From Nocardioides marinisabuli (lineage in GTDB: Bacteria; Actinomycetota; Actinomycetes; Propionibacteriales; Nocardioidaceae), in the NCBI RefSeq assembly GCF_013466785.1, contig NZ_CP059163.1:2852001-2916000 (forward strand): a DNA stretch of 64,000 bases, in the 5' to 3' direction. Numbering within the stretch: position 1 is the stretch's first letter; every line of letters starts with the position of its first letter. Below the pieces are notes generated by a model. It searched no databases and had not been told where the DNA came from. It saw only the letters and a list, made by a program, of their open reading frames with translations. Made by a program: the position numbers and the translations under genes. Positions 51,266 to 59,667 of the stretch are shown in pieces.

Positions 51266-51307
51266 CAACGACCGGACTCGGCCGGTCCTTCACAGTGAGG
51301 AGTGGAC

Positions 51308-52357
51308 GTGTCGTCCCTTCCCCGACGGACCTCCCGGTCCCGCCTGTCCGGTCTCGTCCTTCCCCTCGTGGCGGGCCTGCTGGTCCTGCCCCTGGCCGCC
51401 TGCGGCAGCGACGACGCTGCTGAGGAGACCCGGTCCGACGACGCCGCCGGTGCCGAGGACTTCGAGCCGGTCACCGTCGAGCACGCCTTCGGTGCCACCG
51501 AGGTCACCGAGCGCCCCGAGCGTGTCGTCACCTGGGGCTGGGGCACTCCCGACGCCGTGCTGGCCCTGGGCGTGGTGCCCGTGGCCATGGAGAAGCTCAG
51601 CTACGGCGCCTCCGAGGAGGGGTTCATGCCGTGGCAGGAGGAGGCCTTCGAGGAGCTCGACGCCGGGCAGCCCACCGCGCTGACGCCCGGCGAGGCGCCG
51701 CCGTTCGAGGAGATCGCCGCCGCGGCCCCCGACGTGATCCTGGCCAGCTACTCCGGCATCACCGAGGCCGACTACGACAAGCTCACCCAGATCGCCCCGA
51801 CCGTGGCCTACCCCGACGAGCCGTGGAGCACCCCCTGGCGCGACGTGATCACCACCGTGGGCGAGGTCCTGGGCCAGGACGAGGAGGCCGAGCAGGTGCT
51901 CGCCGACATCGACGCCGACGTGGCCGCCGCGGCTGAGGCGCACCCCGAGTTCGAGGGCACCAGCATCGCTGCGGTCGCCATCGACCCGGGCGCCTTCTAC
52001 GTCTACAGCGCCGCCGACCCGCGCGTGCAGTTCCTCGAGGACCTCGGCTTCACCGTCGCGCCGAGCGTCGACGAGCTCGACACGGGCGAGAGCACCTTCT
52101 ACTACACGCTCAGCACCGAGAACGTCGACCGGCTCGAGTCCGACGTGCTGCTGTCCTACGCCGCCACGCAGGAGCGGGCCGACGAGATCGCCGAGGACCC
52201 GACGTACCAGACCATGGAGCAGTTCCAGGAGGGGCACGTGGCCACCGTCGCGGGCGAGGCCGTCGTCTCCTCGGTCTCGCCGCCGACCGCGCTGTCGCTG
52301 ACCTACAGCCTCGACACGTTCGTCGACGCCCTGGCCGGTGCCGTCTCCACCGACTGA
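51308..52357 (+). CDS. Iron-siderophore substrate-binding lipoprotein (FepB/FecB-like)
   Basis: 349 residues from GTG 51308, with GAGGAG 5 nt upstream (GTG 51302 overlaps that site and is less likely). Lipoprotein signal LLVLPLAAC. Class III binding-protein features: VTVEHAFGATEVTERPERVV, AAAPDVILASYSGITEADYD and the long helix DVITTVGEVLGQDEEAEQVL. It delivers a ferric siderophore to the adjacent permeases. Transcribed from its own IdeR-boxed promoter or by read-through. Confidence 0.92.
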   Translation: MSSLPRRTSRSRLSGLVLPLVAGLLVLPLAACGSDDAAEETRSDDAAGAEDFEPVTVEHAFGATEVTERPERVVTWGWGTPDAVLALGVVPVAMEKLSYGASEEGFMPWQEEAFEELDAGQPTALTPGEAPPFEEIAAAAPDVILASYSGITEADYDKLTQIAPTVAYPDEPWSTPWRDVITTVGEVLGQDEEAEQVLADIDADVAAAAEAHPEFEGTSIAAVAIDPGAFYVYSAADPRVQFLEDLGFTVAPSVDELDTGESTFYYTLSTENVDRLESDVLLSYAATQERADEIAEDPTYQTMEQFQEGHVATVAGEAVVSSVSPPTALSLTYSLDTFVDALAGAVSTD

Positions 52358-52371
52358 GGGCCCGGGGTCGG

Positions 52372-52377
52372 TAGCCT
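52372..52377 (+). promoter_or_regulatory. -10 element of the Ser/Thr kinase gene (leaderless)
   Basis: TAGCCT ends 6 nt before GTG 52384. Confidence 0.55.
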
Positions 52378-52383
52378 CGTGAG

Positions 52384-54066
52384 GTGAGCACCTCGCCGGG
52401 CAGTGACGCCCTCGCCACCGTCGGCGGCTACACGCTGCTGACCAAGATCGGCGAGGGCGGCATGGGCGTGGTGCACCTGGCCCGCCGACCCGGCGGCGAC
52501 CGGGTGGCCCTCAAGGTGCTGCGGCCCCAGGTCGTCGGCGGCGACGAGGCCCGCCAGCGCCTCGAGCGCGAGGTCGCCTCGCTGTCGCGGGTGCGCAGCC
52601 GGTGGGTCGCCGAGGTGCTCGACGCCGACCCGTGGGGCGACGTGCCGTACGTCGCCACCCGCTACGTGCCCGGGCTCTCGCTGCACGACCACGTCGTCGA
52701 GGAGGGTCCGCTCACGGGCCGCGACCTCGTCTGGTTCGCCGGGTGCCTGGCCGAGGGGCTGGCCTCGGTCCACGAGGTCGGGGTGCTGCACCGTGACGTC
52801 AAGCCCTCCAACGTGCTGATGGAGGGGCGCACCCCGATCCTCATCGACTTCGGCCTGGCCCGGGTCGCCGACGACCCCCGCCTCACCCACACCGGGTGGC
52901 TCATCGGCACCCCGGGCTACCTGGCCCCGGAGATCCTCTACGGCGACGACGCCAGCACCGCCTCCGACGTGCACTCGTGGGCGGCCACGGTCGCCTACGC
53001 CGGCACCGGCCGGGCCCCCTTCGGGCGGGGGCCGTCGATGGCGGTGATGGACCGGGTGCGCCGCGGCGAGCACGACCTCCACGGGTTGCGCGGCGACCTG
53101 CACGACGTCGTCGAGGCCGCCCTCGACCCCGACCCGCAGCGCCGGCCGAGCCTGGGGGAGATCCTCGACTGGCTGCGCCCGCAGTCGACCCAGGTGCGCC
53201 GGCGCCCGGTGCCCGGGCCGCTGCCCGAGGCCGTCGAGACCGCGCCGATGCGCGCCGCCGCGTGGCCCGAGGAGGCCACGCGCGTCGAGCGCGAGCCGGA
53301 GCCCGACGACACCTGGGTCGAGGACCGGCCCGCGGAGGACTGGCCCGCGGAGGACTGGCCCGCGGAGGACTGGCCCGACGAGGGTCCGCACACCATGCTC
53401 CTGCCCTGGGACGACGAACCGGCGGCCCCGCGGGTGCCGGCGGGGGAGCGGCTGCGGCGAGGCCTGCTCACCCTGGGGGTCGGCGCCGCCGTCGCGGTGG
53501 GCGTCGCCGCCGTGCCCTATGCCGGGCTCGCGACGGTGCTGGTGGTCGTCTGGCTGCTGCGCAGCGGGTCCCTGGCCGGCAGCCGCGTCGGCGAGCGCCG
53601 GGCCCTGCGCGGCCGGCGCTGGTACGACGCCCCGGTCGTGCTGGTGCGCGCGCCGTGGGACCTGCTGCGCTCCATCCCCTCCACGCTCGTGCTCCAGCTG
53701 TGGGCCCTCGGCCTCGCCGCGGCGGCCGGGCTGCTGTGCTACGCGGTCGCCGCCGGCCCCACCACGACGCTGCTGGCCGGGGCGGGCACGCTGGTGCTGG
53801 GGCTGTGGTGGGGCCCGGGCGGCTCGCGGGTGCGCTCGCCGCTGGGTCGTGTGGTGCGGCCGCTCTCGGCCGCCCCGGGGCGCTGGGTCGCGGCGCTGCT
53901 GCTGGTCGCGGCGGGCGCCGGGGCGGCGGCGTACACGCTGGAGACGCGGGGGCCCTGGTGGGTGCCGGCGCAGGACCAGCCGATCGGATCGCGAGACGCC
54001 GCGCCGACCGGCGTGGTCGGTGGCACACTCGAGCACGTGCAGCACCACGCCTCCATCATTCGCTAG
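52384..54066 (+). CDS. Membrane Ser/Thr protein kinase (Hanks type)
   Basis: 560 residues. Kinase domain at about 16-270: Gly loop IGEGGMGVVHLA, Lys44, HRDVKPSN (Asp138), DFGLA (155-157), GTPGYLAPE. A linker carries a short acidic tandem repeat of PAEDW (four near-copies, around 53330-53380). Four or more hydrophobic segments follow in the last 180 residues, not the single helix of PknB-like kinases. There are no PASTA repeats. The last nine codons coincide with a candidate Ile leader peptide for cimA. Confidence 0.9.
   Translation: MSTSPGSDALATVGGYTLLTKIGEGGMGVVHLARRPGGDRVALKVLRPQVVGGDEARQRLEREVASLSRVRSRWVAEVLDADPWGDVPYVATRYVPGLSLHDHVVEEGPLTGRDLVWFAGCLAEGLASVHEVGVLHRDVKPSNVLMEGRTPILIDFGLARVADDPRLTHTGWLIGTPGYLAPEILYGDDASTASDVHSWAATVAYAGTGRAPFGRGPSMAVMDRVRRGEHDLHGLRGDLHDVVEAALDPDPQRRPSLGEILDWLRPQSTQVRRRPVPGPLPEAVETAPMRAAAWPEEATRVEREPEPDDTWVEDRPAEDWPAEDWPAEDWPDEGPHTMLLPWDDEPAAPRVPAGERLRRGLLTLGVGAAVAVGVAAVPYAGLATVLVVVWLLRSGSLAGSRVGERRALRGRRWYDAPVVLVRAPWDLLRSIPSTLVLQLWALGLAAAAGLLCYAVAAGPTTTLLAGAGTLVLGLWWGPGGSRVRSPLGRVVRPLSAAPGRWVAALLLVAAGAGAAAYTLETRGPWWVPAQDQPIGSRDAAPTGVVGGTLEHVQHHASIIR
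54024..54029 (+). promoter_or_regulatory. Candidate -10 of the cimA leader, inside the kinase gene
   Basis: CACACT ends 7 nt before the in-frame GTG 54037. The spacing equals the leaderless starts elsewhere in the window; the same CAC start of the hexamer is seen at 12942-12947 and 44321-44326. Confidence 0.4.
54037..54066 (+). CDS. Candidate cimA leader peptide nested in frame at the kinase 3' end
   Basis: GTG to TAG encodes MQHHASIIR, with adjacent Ile codons ATC ATT. It shares frame and stop with the kinase gene. A stable hairpin (54066-54090) and a T-tailed terminator (54092-54118) follow, then cimA, whose product feeds isoleucine synthesis. This is the layout of an Ile-responsive attenuator. 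Confidence 0.55.
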   Translation: MQHHASIIR

Positions 54067-54118
54067 CGCGCCGGGACCACCCCGACGCGCCAACCTCTCG
54101 TCCGCGGGAGGTTTTTTT
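54066..54118 (+). terminator. Attenuator region and intrinsic terminator upstream of cimA
   Basis: First hairpin: GCGCGCCGGG with CCCGACGCGC (54066-54090, one bulge). Terminator: AACCTC (54092-54097) pairs with GAGGTT (54108-54113), T-run 54112-54118. cimA starts 47 nt later. It ends the kinase transcript and probably gates cimA. Confidence 0.8.
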
Positions 54119-54164
54119 GTTGGAGCAGCACCCCGACCAGCACCCGAGCAGCGGAGCAGCAGCG

Positions 54165-55763
54165 ATGGACCTCCACGGCGCCTTCCACGTCTACGACACG
54201 ACCCTGCGCGACGGCGCCCAGCAGGAGGGGCTCAACCTCAGCGTCGCCGACAAGCTGGCCATCGCGCGCCAGCTCGACGGTCTCGGCGTGGGCTACATCG
54301 AGGGCGGCTGGCCGGGGGCGAACCCCAAGGACACCGAGTTCTTCCGCCGCGCCGCCACCGAGCTCGACCTCACCCACGCCCGGCTCGCGGCCTTCGGGGC
54401 GACGCGTCGCGCCGGCGCCCGGGCCGCCGACGACCCGCAGGTGGCGGCGCTGCGCGACAGCGGCGCCGGCGTGGTGACGCTGGTGGCCAAGTCGCACGAC
54501 CGCCACGTCGAGCTCGCGCTGCGCACCACCCTGGAGGAGAACCTGGCGATGGTGCGCGACACCGTCGCCCACCTGCGGGCCGAGGGCCAGCAGGTCTTCC
54601 TCGACGCCGAGCACTTCTTCGACGGCTACCGCGCCAACCGCGACTACGCGCTGGAGGTGCTGCGCACCGCCTTCGAGGCCGGCGCCGAGGTCGCGGCGCT
54701 GTGCGACACCAACGGCGGGATGCTGCCGCCGTGGGTCTCCGAGGTGGTCCACGACGTCGTCGAGACCACCGGCGGGCGCATCGGCATCCACTGCCACAAC
54801 GACACCGGCTGCGCGGTGGCCAACTCGCTGGCCGCCGTCGACGCCGGGGCCACCCACGTGCAGGGCACCGTCAACGGCTACGGCGAGCGCACCGGCAACG
54901 CCGACCTCGTCACGGTGGTGGCCAACCTCGAGCTCAAGCTGGAGCGCCCGGTGCTGCCGCCGGGGCTGCTGCGCGAGGCCACGCGCATCGCCCACGCCGT
55001 CGCCGAGGTCACCAACATCGCGCCGTCGGCGCGCCAGCCCTACGTCGGCACCTCCGCCTTCGCCCACAAGGCGGGGCTGCACGCCAGCGCGATCAAGGTC
55101 GACCCCGACCTCTACCAGCACATGGACCCCCTCGGCGTCGGCAACGACATGAGGCTGCTGGTCTCCGACATGGCCGGGCGCGCCTCCATCGAGCTCAAGG
55201 GCCGCGAGCTGGGCTTCGACCTGTCGGGCGACACCCCCGAGGCCAAGGCGCTGCTGACCCGCATCACCGAGCGGGTCAAGGTGCTCGAGGGACGCGGCTA
55301 CACCTTCGAGGCCGCCGACGCCTCCTTCGAGCTGCTGCTGGTCGAGGAGGTCGAGGGCGAGCGGCCGTCGTACGTCGACGTGGAGTCGTGGCGCGTCATC
55401 ACCGAGACCCAGCCCGGCCCCGGCGAGGAGGCGCTCTCGGAGGCCACGGTCAAGCTGCGCGCCCAGGGGGTGCGCTACGTCGTGGCCGGCGAGGGCAACG
55501 GCCCCGTCAACGCGCTCGACCACGCCCTGCGCTCCGCGATCGGCCAGGCCTACCCCGAGGTCGCCAGGCTCGAGCTGGTCGACTACAAGGTGCGCATCCT
55601 CGACCAGGGCCACGGCACCGACGCGATCACCCGCGTGCTCATCGAGACCGCCGACGGCGAGGGCTCGTGGGTCACCGTCGGGGTGGGCCACAACGTCGTG
55701 CAGGCCTCCTGGGAGGCCTTGCTCGACGCCGTCACCTTCGGCCTGCGCCGCCACCACCGCTGA
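54165..55763 (+). CDS. cimA: Citramalate synthase
   Basis: 532 residues. DRE-TIM enzyme condensing pyruvate and acetyl-CoA to citramalate, the threonine-independent entry to isoleucine. Seen: VYDTTLRDGAQQEGLNLSV (the DTTLRDG metal motif), YIEGGWPGANPKD, AALCDTNGGMLP, GIHCHNDTGCAVANSLAAVD, AHKAGLHASA, and the C-terminal LeuA-dimer regulatory domain. YIEGGWPGANPKD and total length match CimA rather than LeuA. ATG 54165 has GGAG 8 nt upstream. Confidence 0.93.
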   Translation: MDLHGAFHVYDTTLRDGAQQEGLNLSVADKLAIARQLDGLGVGYIEGGWPGANPKDTEFFRRAATELDLTHARLAAFGATRRAGARAADDPQVAALRDSGAGVVTLVAKSHDRHVELALRTTLEENLAMVRDTVAHLRAEGQQVFLDAEHFFDGYRANRDYALEVLRTAFEAGAEVAALCDTNGGMLPPWVSEVVHDVVETTGGRIGIHCHNDTGCAVANSLAAVDAGATHVQGTVNGYGERTGNADLVTVVANLELKLERPVLPPGLLREATRIAHAVAEVTNIAPSARQPYVGTSAFAHKAGLHASAIKVDPDLYQHMDPLGVGNDMRLLVSDMAGRASIELKGRELGFDLSGDTPEAKALLTRITERVKVLEGRGYTFEAADASFELLLVEEVEGERPSYVDVESWRVITETQPGPGEEALSEATVKLRAQGVRYVVAGEGNGPVNALDHALRSAIGQAYPEVARLELVDYKVRILDQGHGTDAITRVLIETADGEGSWVTVGVGHNVVQASWEALLDAVTFGLRRHHR

Positions 55764-55770
55764 GGACGGC

Positions 55771-55862
55771 CGAGCAGTCACTTGTGAACCATCGAGCGGT
55801 CACTTTCGACCGCTCGACAGGTTCGCAACTGACTGCTGGATGGTTCAGAAGTGACCGCTCGG
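55771..55862. repeat. Four-arm palindromic dispersed repeat, copy B
   Basis: The same arrangement as 20397-20484: two forward GTCACTT arms, two reversed arms. The first arm (55771-55790) and last arm (55842-55861) are complementary at 18 of 20 positions, and the last arm nearly repeats the last arm of copy A (GGTTCAGAAGTGAC). It lies 8 nt after the cimA stop. Confidence 0.75.
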
Positions 55863-55938
55863 CGGCCGGGTGAGGCAGGTCACTGCCGATGGGGAGGGGT
55901 GCGGGAATGCCCAGCACGCCCAGGAGGTTGAAGTTTGT

Positions 55939-56484
55939 ATGACTTCTACTCGTGTCGCTGTGCTCGTCGGCAGCCTCCGCGCCGACTCCCTCAACCGTCG
56001 CATCGCCGAGGGCCTCGTGGCCAGCGCCGCCGACGGCGTCGAGCTCGAGATCGTCACCGGGCTCGACGAGCTGCCCTTCTACAACGAGGACGTCGACGGG
56101 GACACCCCGCCCGCCGGTGCCGCGCGCCTGCGGGAGACCGTCGCCGCCGCCGACCGCGTCCTGGTCGTCACCCCGGAGTACAACGGCACCATGCCCGCGG
56201 TCCTCAACAACGCCATCGACTGGCTCTCGCGTCCCTACGGTGCGGGCGCCCTGGTCGGCAAGCCCGTCGGTGTCATCGGCGCCACCCCGACGCCGTACGG
56301 CGGCAGGTGGGCGCACGCCGACGTCGTCCGCTCGGCCGGCGTCGCCGGGGCCACCGTCGTCGAGGACGTCACCGTCTCGCAGTCGGCGCTCGAGGTCGAC
56401 CCGCTGACCGACCCCGAGGTGCAGGAGAAGCTGGCCGCCGCCGTGCGCACGCTGGTCGACTTCACCTCTGCTGCCGCGGCCTGA
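55939..56484 (+). CDS. NADPH-dependent FMN reductase family protein
   Basis: 181 residues, flavodoxin-like. VAVLVGSLRADSLNRRIAEG (phosphate-binding loop) and VTPEYNGTMPAVLNNAIDWL are diagnostic of the family that includes chromate/azo/quinone reductases. AGGAGG lies 11 nt before ATG 55939. The physiological substrate is unknown. Confidence 0.9.
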   Translation: MTSTRVAVLVGSLRADSLNRRIAEGLVASAADGVELEIVTGLDELPFYNEDVDGDTPPAGAARLRETVAAADRVLVVTPEYNGTMPAVLNNAIDWLSRPYGAGALVGKPVGVIGATPTPYGGRWAHADVVRSAGVAGATVVEDVTVSQSALEVDPLTDPEVQEKLAAAVRTLVDFTSAAAA

Positions 56485-56498
56485 GGCCGCGCATCCCG

Positions 56499-57293
56499 TC
56501 AGGCCGGCGGGCGGGTCAGCAGGACGTAGGCGTAGTGCGAGTCGAGCTGGTCGCGGGTCACCAACGTGAGCGTGTGCGGACGCAGGCCCTCCGACTCGCA
56601 GAGGGTCCAGAAGTCGTGGACCGCGAAGGTCGTCCCGGCGACCCGTCGCTGGTAGTCGCGCCGACGGATGGCTCCTGAGCGCGTCCCGTCGTCGTACTTG
56701 AACTGGATGACCGCGGCCCCGTCCTCGACGAGGACCCTGCGCACGGCCCGCAGCACGCGCACGGCTGCCTCCCTGGAGGCCAACAGCTCGAAGACGTAGA
56801 AGCACACGACGAGCTCCACCGTCTGCTCGCCGACGGCGTCGACGGCCTGCTGGGGGGCCTCCGGTTCCGTCAGGACGGCACGGACAGCGCGCCCGGTGCG
56901 CGCCAGGACCTGCCGGCGGCACTCCTGGAGGCTCGCCGCGGAGATGTCCACCACCACGAGCTCGTCGCACAGCGGCGCGAGCGCGACCGCGTTGGCGCCT
57001 CCGCCGCACCCCCAGTCTACGATCCGTCCAGCAGGGACATCGCGACCCAACGAGGCCAGGAGCCTGCGTGTGACGTCGACCTGCGCCGGACCCACAGCGC
57101 TCCACTTCTCGCCCAGGCCGGACTCCCAGTGCGAATCGGCCTCCCAGCGCGGTGCCGAGACACCGGCCCAGTAGGCCGCGGCCTGTGCGTCGAGCTGGCG
57201 CGCAGACTGCGGCGGGGCCCACTGACGCGCGGCTGCACGGACTCCGCCCAGTACCGACCTACCAGCGCTGACAGCAGCTTTGGTCGACGACAT
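56499..57293 (-). CDS. Class I SAM-dependent methyltransferase
   Basis: 264 residues. Motif I is IVDWGCGGGANAVALAP, followed by ELVVVDISAASLQECRRQ and VVCFYVFELLASREAAVRVL. An N-terminal segment (YWAGVSAPRWEADSHWESGL) precedes the fold. ATG 57293 has AGGAGG at normal spacing. GC content is slightly lower and codon use looser than in the neighbours, possibly a later acquisition. The substrate is unknown. Confidence 0.85.
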   Translation of the reverse strand: MSSTKAAVSAGRSVLGGVRAAARQWAPPQSARQLDAQAAAYWAGVSAPRWEADSHWESGLGEKWSAVGPAQVDVTRRLLASLGRDVPAGRIVDWGCGGGANAVALAPLCDELVVVDISAASLQECRRQVLARTGRAVRAVLTEPEAPQQAVDAVGEQTVELVVCFYVFELLASREAAVRVLRAVRRVLVEDGAAVIQFKYDDGTRSGAIRRRDYQRRVAGTTFAVHDFWTLCESEGLRPHTLTLVTRDQLDSHYAYVLLTRPPA

Positions 57294-57447
57294 GTCGGTC
57301 CCTCCTCATCGAGATCTCGGTCCGAGCCGGATGACTCCTGGGGGGAACGGGCTCGACCGCCACGCTGACAGGTCTCCGCGCCGCCTCGGACGGAACACCG
57401 CGGTATTCATCTGTTCGGGGTAGTGCCCGGCGGCCTCGCAGCGGGGA

Positions 57448-57453
57448 TAGGTT
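57448..57453 (+). promoter_or_regulatory. -10 element of the amidase gene (leaderless)
   Basis: TAGGTT ends 6 nt before GTG 57460. Confidence 0.55.
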
Positions 57454-57459
57454 GGCGCG

Positions 57460-58864
57460 GTGGCTGACCTGCACGACCTGACAGCGCTCGAGCAGGGGGC
57501 GCTCGTCCGCCGCGGCGAGACGTCCCCGCTCGAGCTCGCGGAGCACTACCTCGACCGCGTCGAGCGCCTCGACGACGTCGGCGCCTTCGTGCACCGCACC
57601 GCCGAGCAGGCTCGCGAGCGGGCCGCCGCCCTCGGCGCCGTGCCCCCCGAGGGTGCCGGGCCGCTGTGGGGGGTGCCCACGGCCGTCAAGGACCTCCACC
57701 TGACCGCCGGGGTCCGCACCGCCTTCGGCTCCGCGGCCTACGACGACTTCGTGCCCGAGGTCTCCGACGGCGTCGTGCTCTCCCTCGAGGAGGCCGGGCT
57801 GGTCAGCCTCGGCAAGACCGCGACCCCCGAGTTCGGCTCGCCCTGCTACACCGAGCCCGAGGGGCACCCGCCGGCGGTGACGCCCTGGGACCGCACCCGG
57901 ATGGCCGGCGGCTCCTCCGGGGGCGCCGCGGCCGCCGTGGCCGCCGGGCTGGTGCCGCTGGCCCAGGGCTCCGACGGGGGCGGCTCGATCCGGATTCCCC
58001 GCCTCCTGCTGCGGTCTCGTCGGCCTCAAGCCCGCGCGCGGACGCATCAGCGGCTTCCCCATGTACGGCGACCCGATCGGGCTGGCCACCGCCGGCCCGA
58101 TCGCGCGCACCGTGCGCGACGCCGCCGCCCTCCTCGACGTGCTGGCCGGCCCCCGCACCGGCGACCCGAGCTGGGCCCCGGAGCCCGGCACGTCCTTCCT
58201 CGACGCCTGCGACCGCGAGCCCGGCCGGCTGCGGATCGCCCGGTTCGCCGAGCCCGTGATCGCCGACGTCGCCGTGGACCCCGAGTGCCTGACCGCCTGG
58301 GACGACGCCTCCCGGCTGCTGGAGCGGCTGGGCCACGAGGTGGTCGACGTGCCGGTGCCGATGAACCGCGACGCCGTGCCCGTCTTCCACACCTGCTGGG
58401 CGGTGCTCACGGCCATGTCGAGCGCGCCCGAGGGGCGTGAGCACCTGCTGCGACCGCTCACCCGGTGGCTCAGCGAGCGTGGCCGCGCCGTGACCGGCCC
58501 CGAGCTGGGCCTGGCCATCGGGGCGATGCGCCGCCACGCGGCCGAGGCGGTGCGCGCGCTGGCGGCGTACGACGCCGTGCTGACGCCGACCCTGGCCGCG
58601 CCGCCGCTGCCGGTCGGGGCGCTGCGCGACGACGCCGACCCCGCTGCCGACTTCGAGGCCCAGAAGCGCTTCACTCCCTGGACCTCGGCCTGGAACGTCA
58701 CCGGCATGCCCGCCATCAGCCTGCCCCTGCACTGGACCCCCGACGGCCTGCCCGTCGGTGTCATGCTCGCCGGCCGGCCCGTCGGCGAGGCCGGGCTGCT
58801 GGCCCTGGCCGCCCAGGTCGAGCAGGCCGCGCCCTGGCACCACCGGAGGCCGCCGGGCTGGTGA
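57460..58864 (+). pseudogene. Amidase-signature protein interrupted by a +1 frameshift
   Basis: The first 180 codons (from GTG 57460) contain Lys77 (PTAVKDLH), cis-Ser152 (GGSSGG) and Ser176 (GSDGGGSIRIP). The family's next block, ASCCGLVGLKPARG, is present but one frame later, and the remainder (MYGDPIGLATAGPIARTV to the TGA at 58864) is intact there. The shift falls in a CCCC run (57997-58000); removing one C gives a complete 467-residue amidase. The catalytic triad would precede the break, but the fold would be lost. It may be a real mutation or a sequencing error. Confidence 0.85.
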
Positions 58865-58872
58865 GGCCCTCG

Positions 58873-59014
58873 GGGTCGTGGCCCGGGTCGTGGTTTGAGT
58901 CGTGGCCTGGGTCGTGGCTCGGGTCGTGGCCCGTGACCGCGGCATGACGCGTCCTCAGGCACACGACCCGGACCACGACCCGGACCACGACCCGGACCAC
59001 GACCCGGACCACGA
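58873..59014. repeat. Two inverted arrays of a 12-bp tandem repeat between convergent genes
   Basis: Left array: five units of GGGTCGTGGCCC type (58873-58932). Right array: four and a half units of CACGACCCGGAC (58962-59014). GGGTCGTGG and CCACGACCC are complementary, so the arrays can form a long cruciform or RNA hairpin around a 29-nt spacer. Both strands are open in several frames, but no gene is indicated. Confidence 0.85.
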
Positions 59015-59034
59015 GTGGGCGTGGGGACGCGGGC

Positions 59035-59649
59035 TCAGTCGTCGCCGAGGCCGCGGGCGTGCAGGGCGTCGCCGGTCTCGTGGGCCCGGGCCACGACCCG
59101 CACCACGAACGGGGTGACGTAGGCGCGGGGGTGTCCACCCAGTCCGCGGGCCCGCGCCGCGTCGCGGGTCTCGAGCGCGAGGCCGACAGTGCCCGGCAGC
59201 GCCCCGATGGCCATCGAGAAGGTCAGGGCCACCCGCTCGGGGTCGACCCCGACCCGTCGCAGCGGGCCGACCCACCGCACGATCGCGTCGAGCATGGCGT
59301 TGACCGACGTGGTCGCGCTGACCACGATCGCGCCCAGCGCGAGCGCCAGCAGGTCGACCAGCGTCTCCACCGCCTTCGCCGGCCCGTCGATCCACCACTG
59401 GAACGCCGAGACGACCACCGCCAGCACCAGGACCAGCCGGGCCGCACGCAGCAGGGTGGCCAGGTCGGTGCGGGCCACCAGTGCGGCGAGCAGCGCCAGG
59501 CCCAGCCACACCCACGAGGCCGGCATCGAGCGCACCAGCACCACCGAGAGGCTGAAGAGCGCCAGCGCGCCCAGCTTCGCGCCGACCGGAAGCCGGTGCA
59601 CCAGCGTGTCGCCGGGCCGGTACGCCGCGACCGTCACCGCGCTGCTCAT
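59035..59649 (-). CDS. bioN: Biotin ECF transporter T subunit (BioN)
   Basis: 204 residues, EcfT-type membrane protein. N-terminal YRPGDTLVHRLPVGAKL, then helices, and the two coupling signatures ETRDAARARGLG and ETGDALHARGLGDD near the C-terminus. It is the third gene of the bioYMN set, after an imperfect 11-bp duplication (ATCGGGGGCTC) at 59648-59670 that separates it from bioM. Confidence 0.88.
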   Translation of the reverse strand: MSSAVTVAAYRPGDTLVHRLPVGAKLGALALFSLSVVLVRSMPASWVWLGLALLAALVARTDLATLLRAARLVLVLAVVVSAFQWWIDGPAKAVETLVDLLALALGAIVVSATTSVNAMLDAIVRWVGPLRRVGVDPERVALTFSMAIGALPGTVGLALETRDAARARGLGGHPRAYVTPFVVRVVARAHETGDALHARGLGDD

Positions 59650-59667
59650 CGGGGGCTCATCGGGGGC

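Noticed and set aside
58902-59117. Frames through the 12-bp repeat array (Asp-Pro-Asp-His or Ser-Trp-Ser-Gly repeats)
   Set aside because: They are simple read-outs of the tandem repeat, without ribosome-binding site or promoter at a matching distance.
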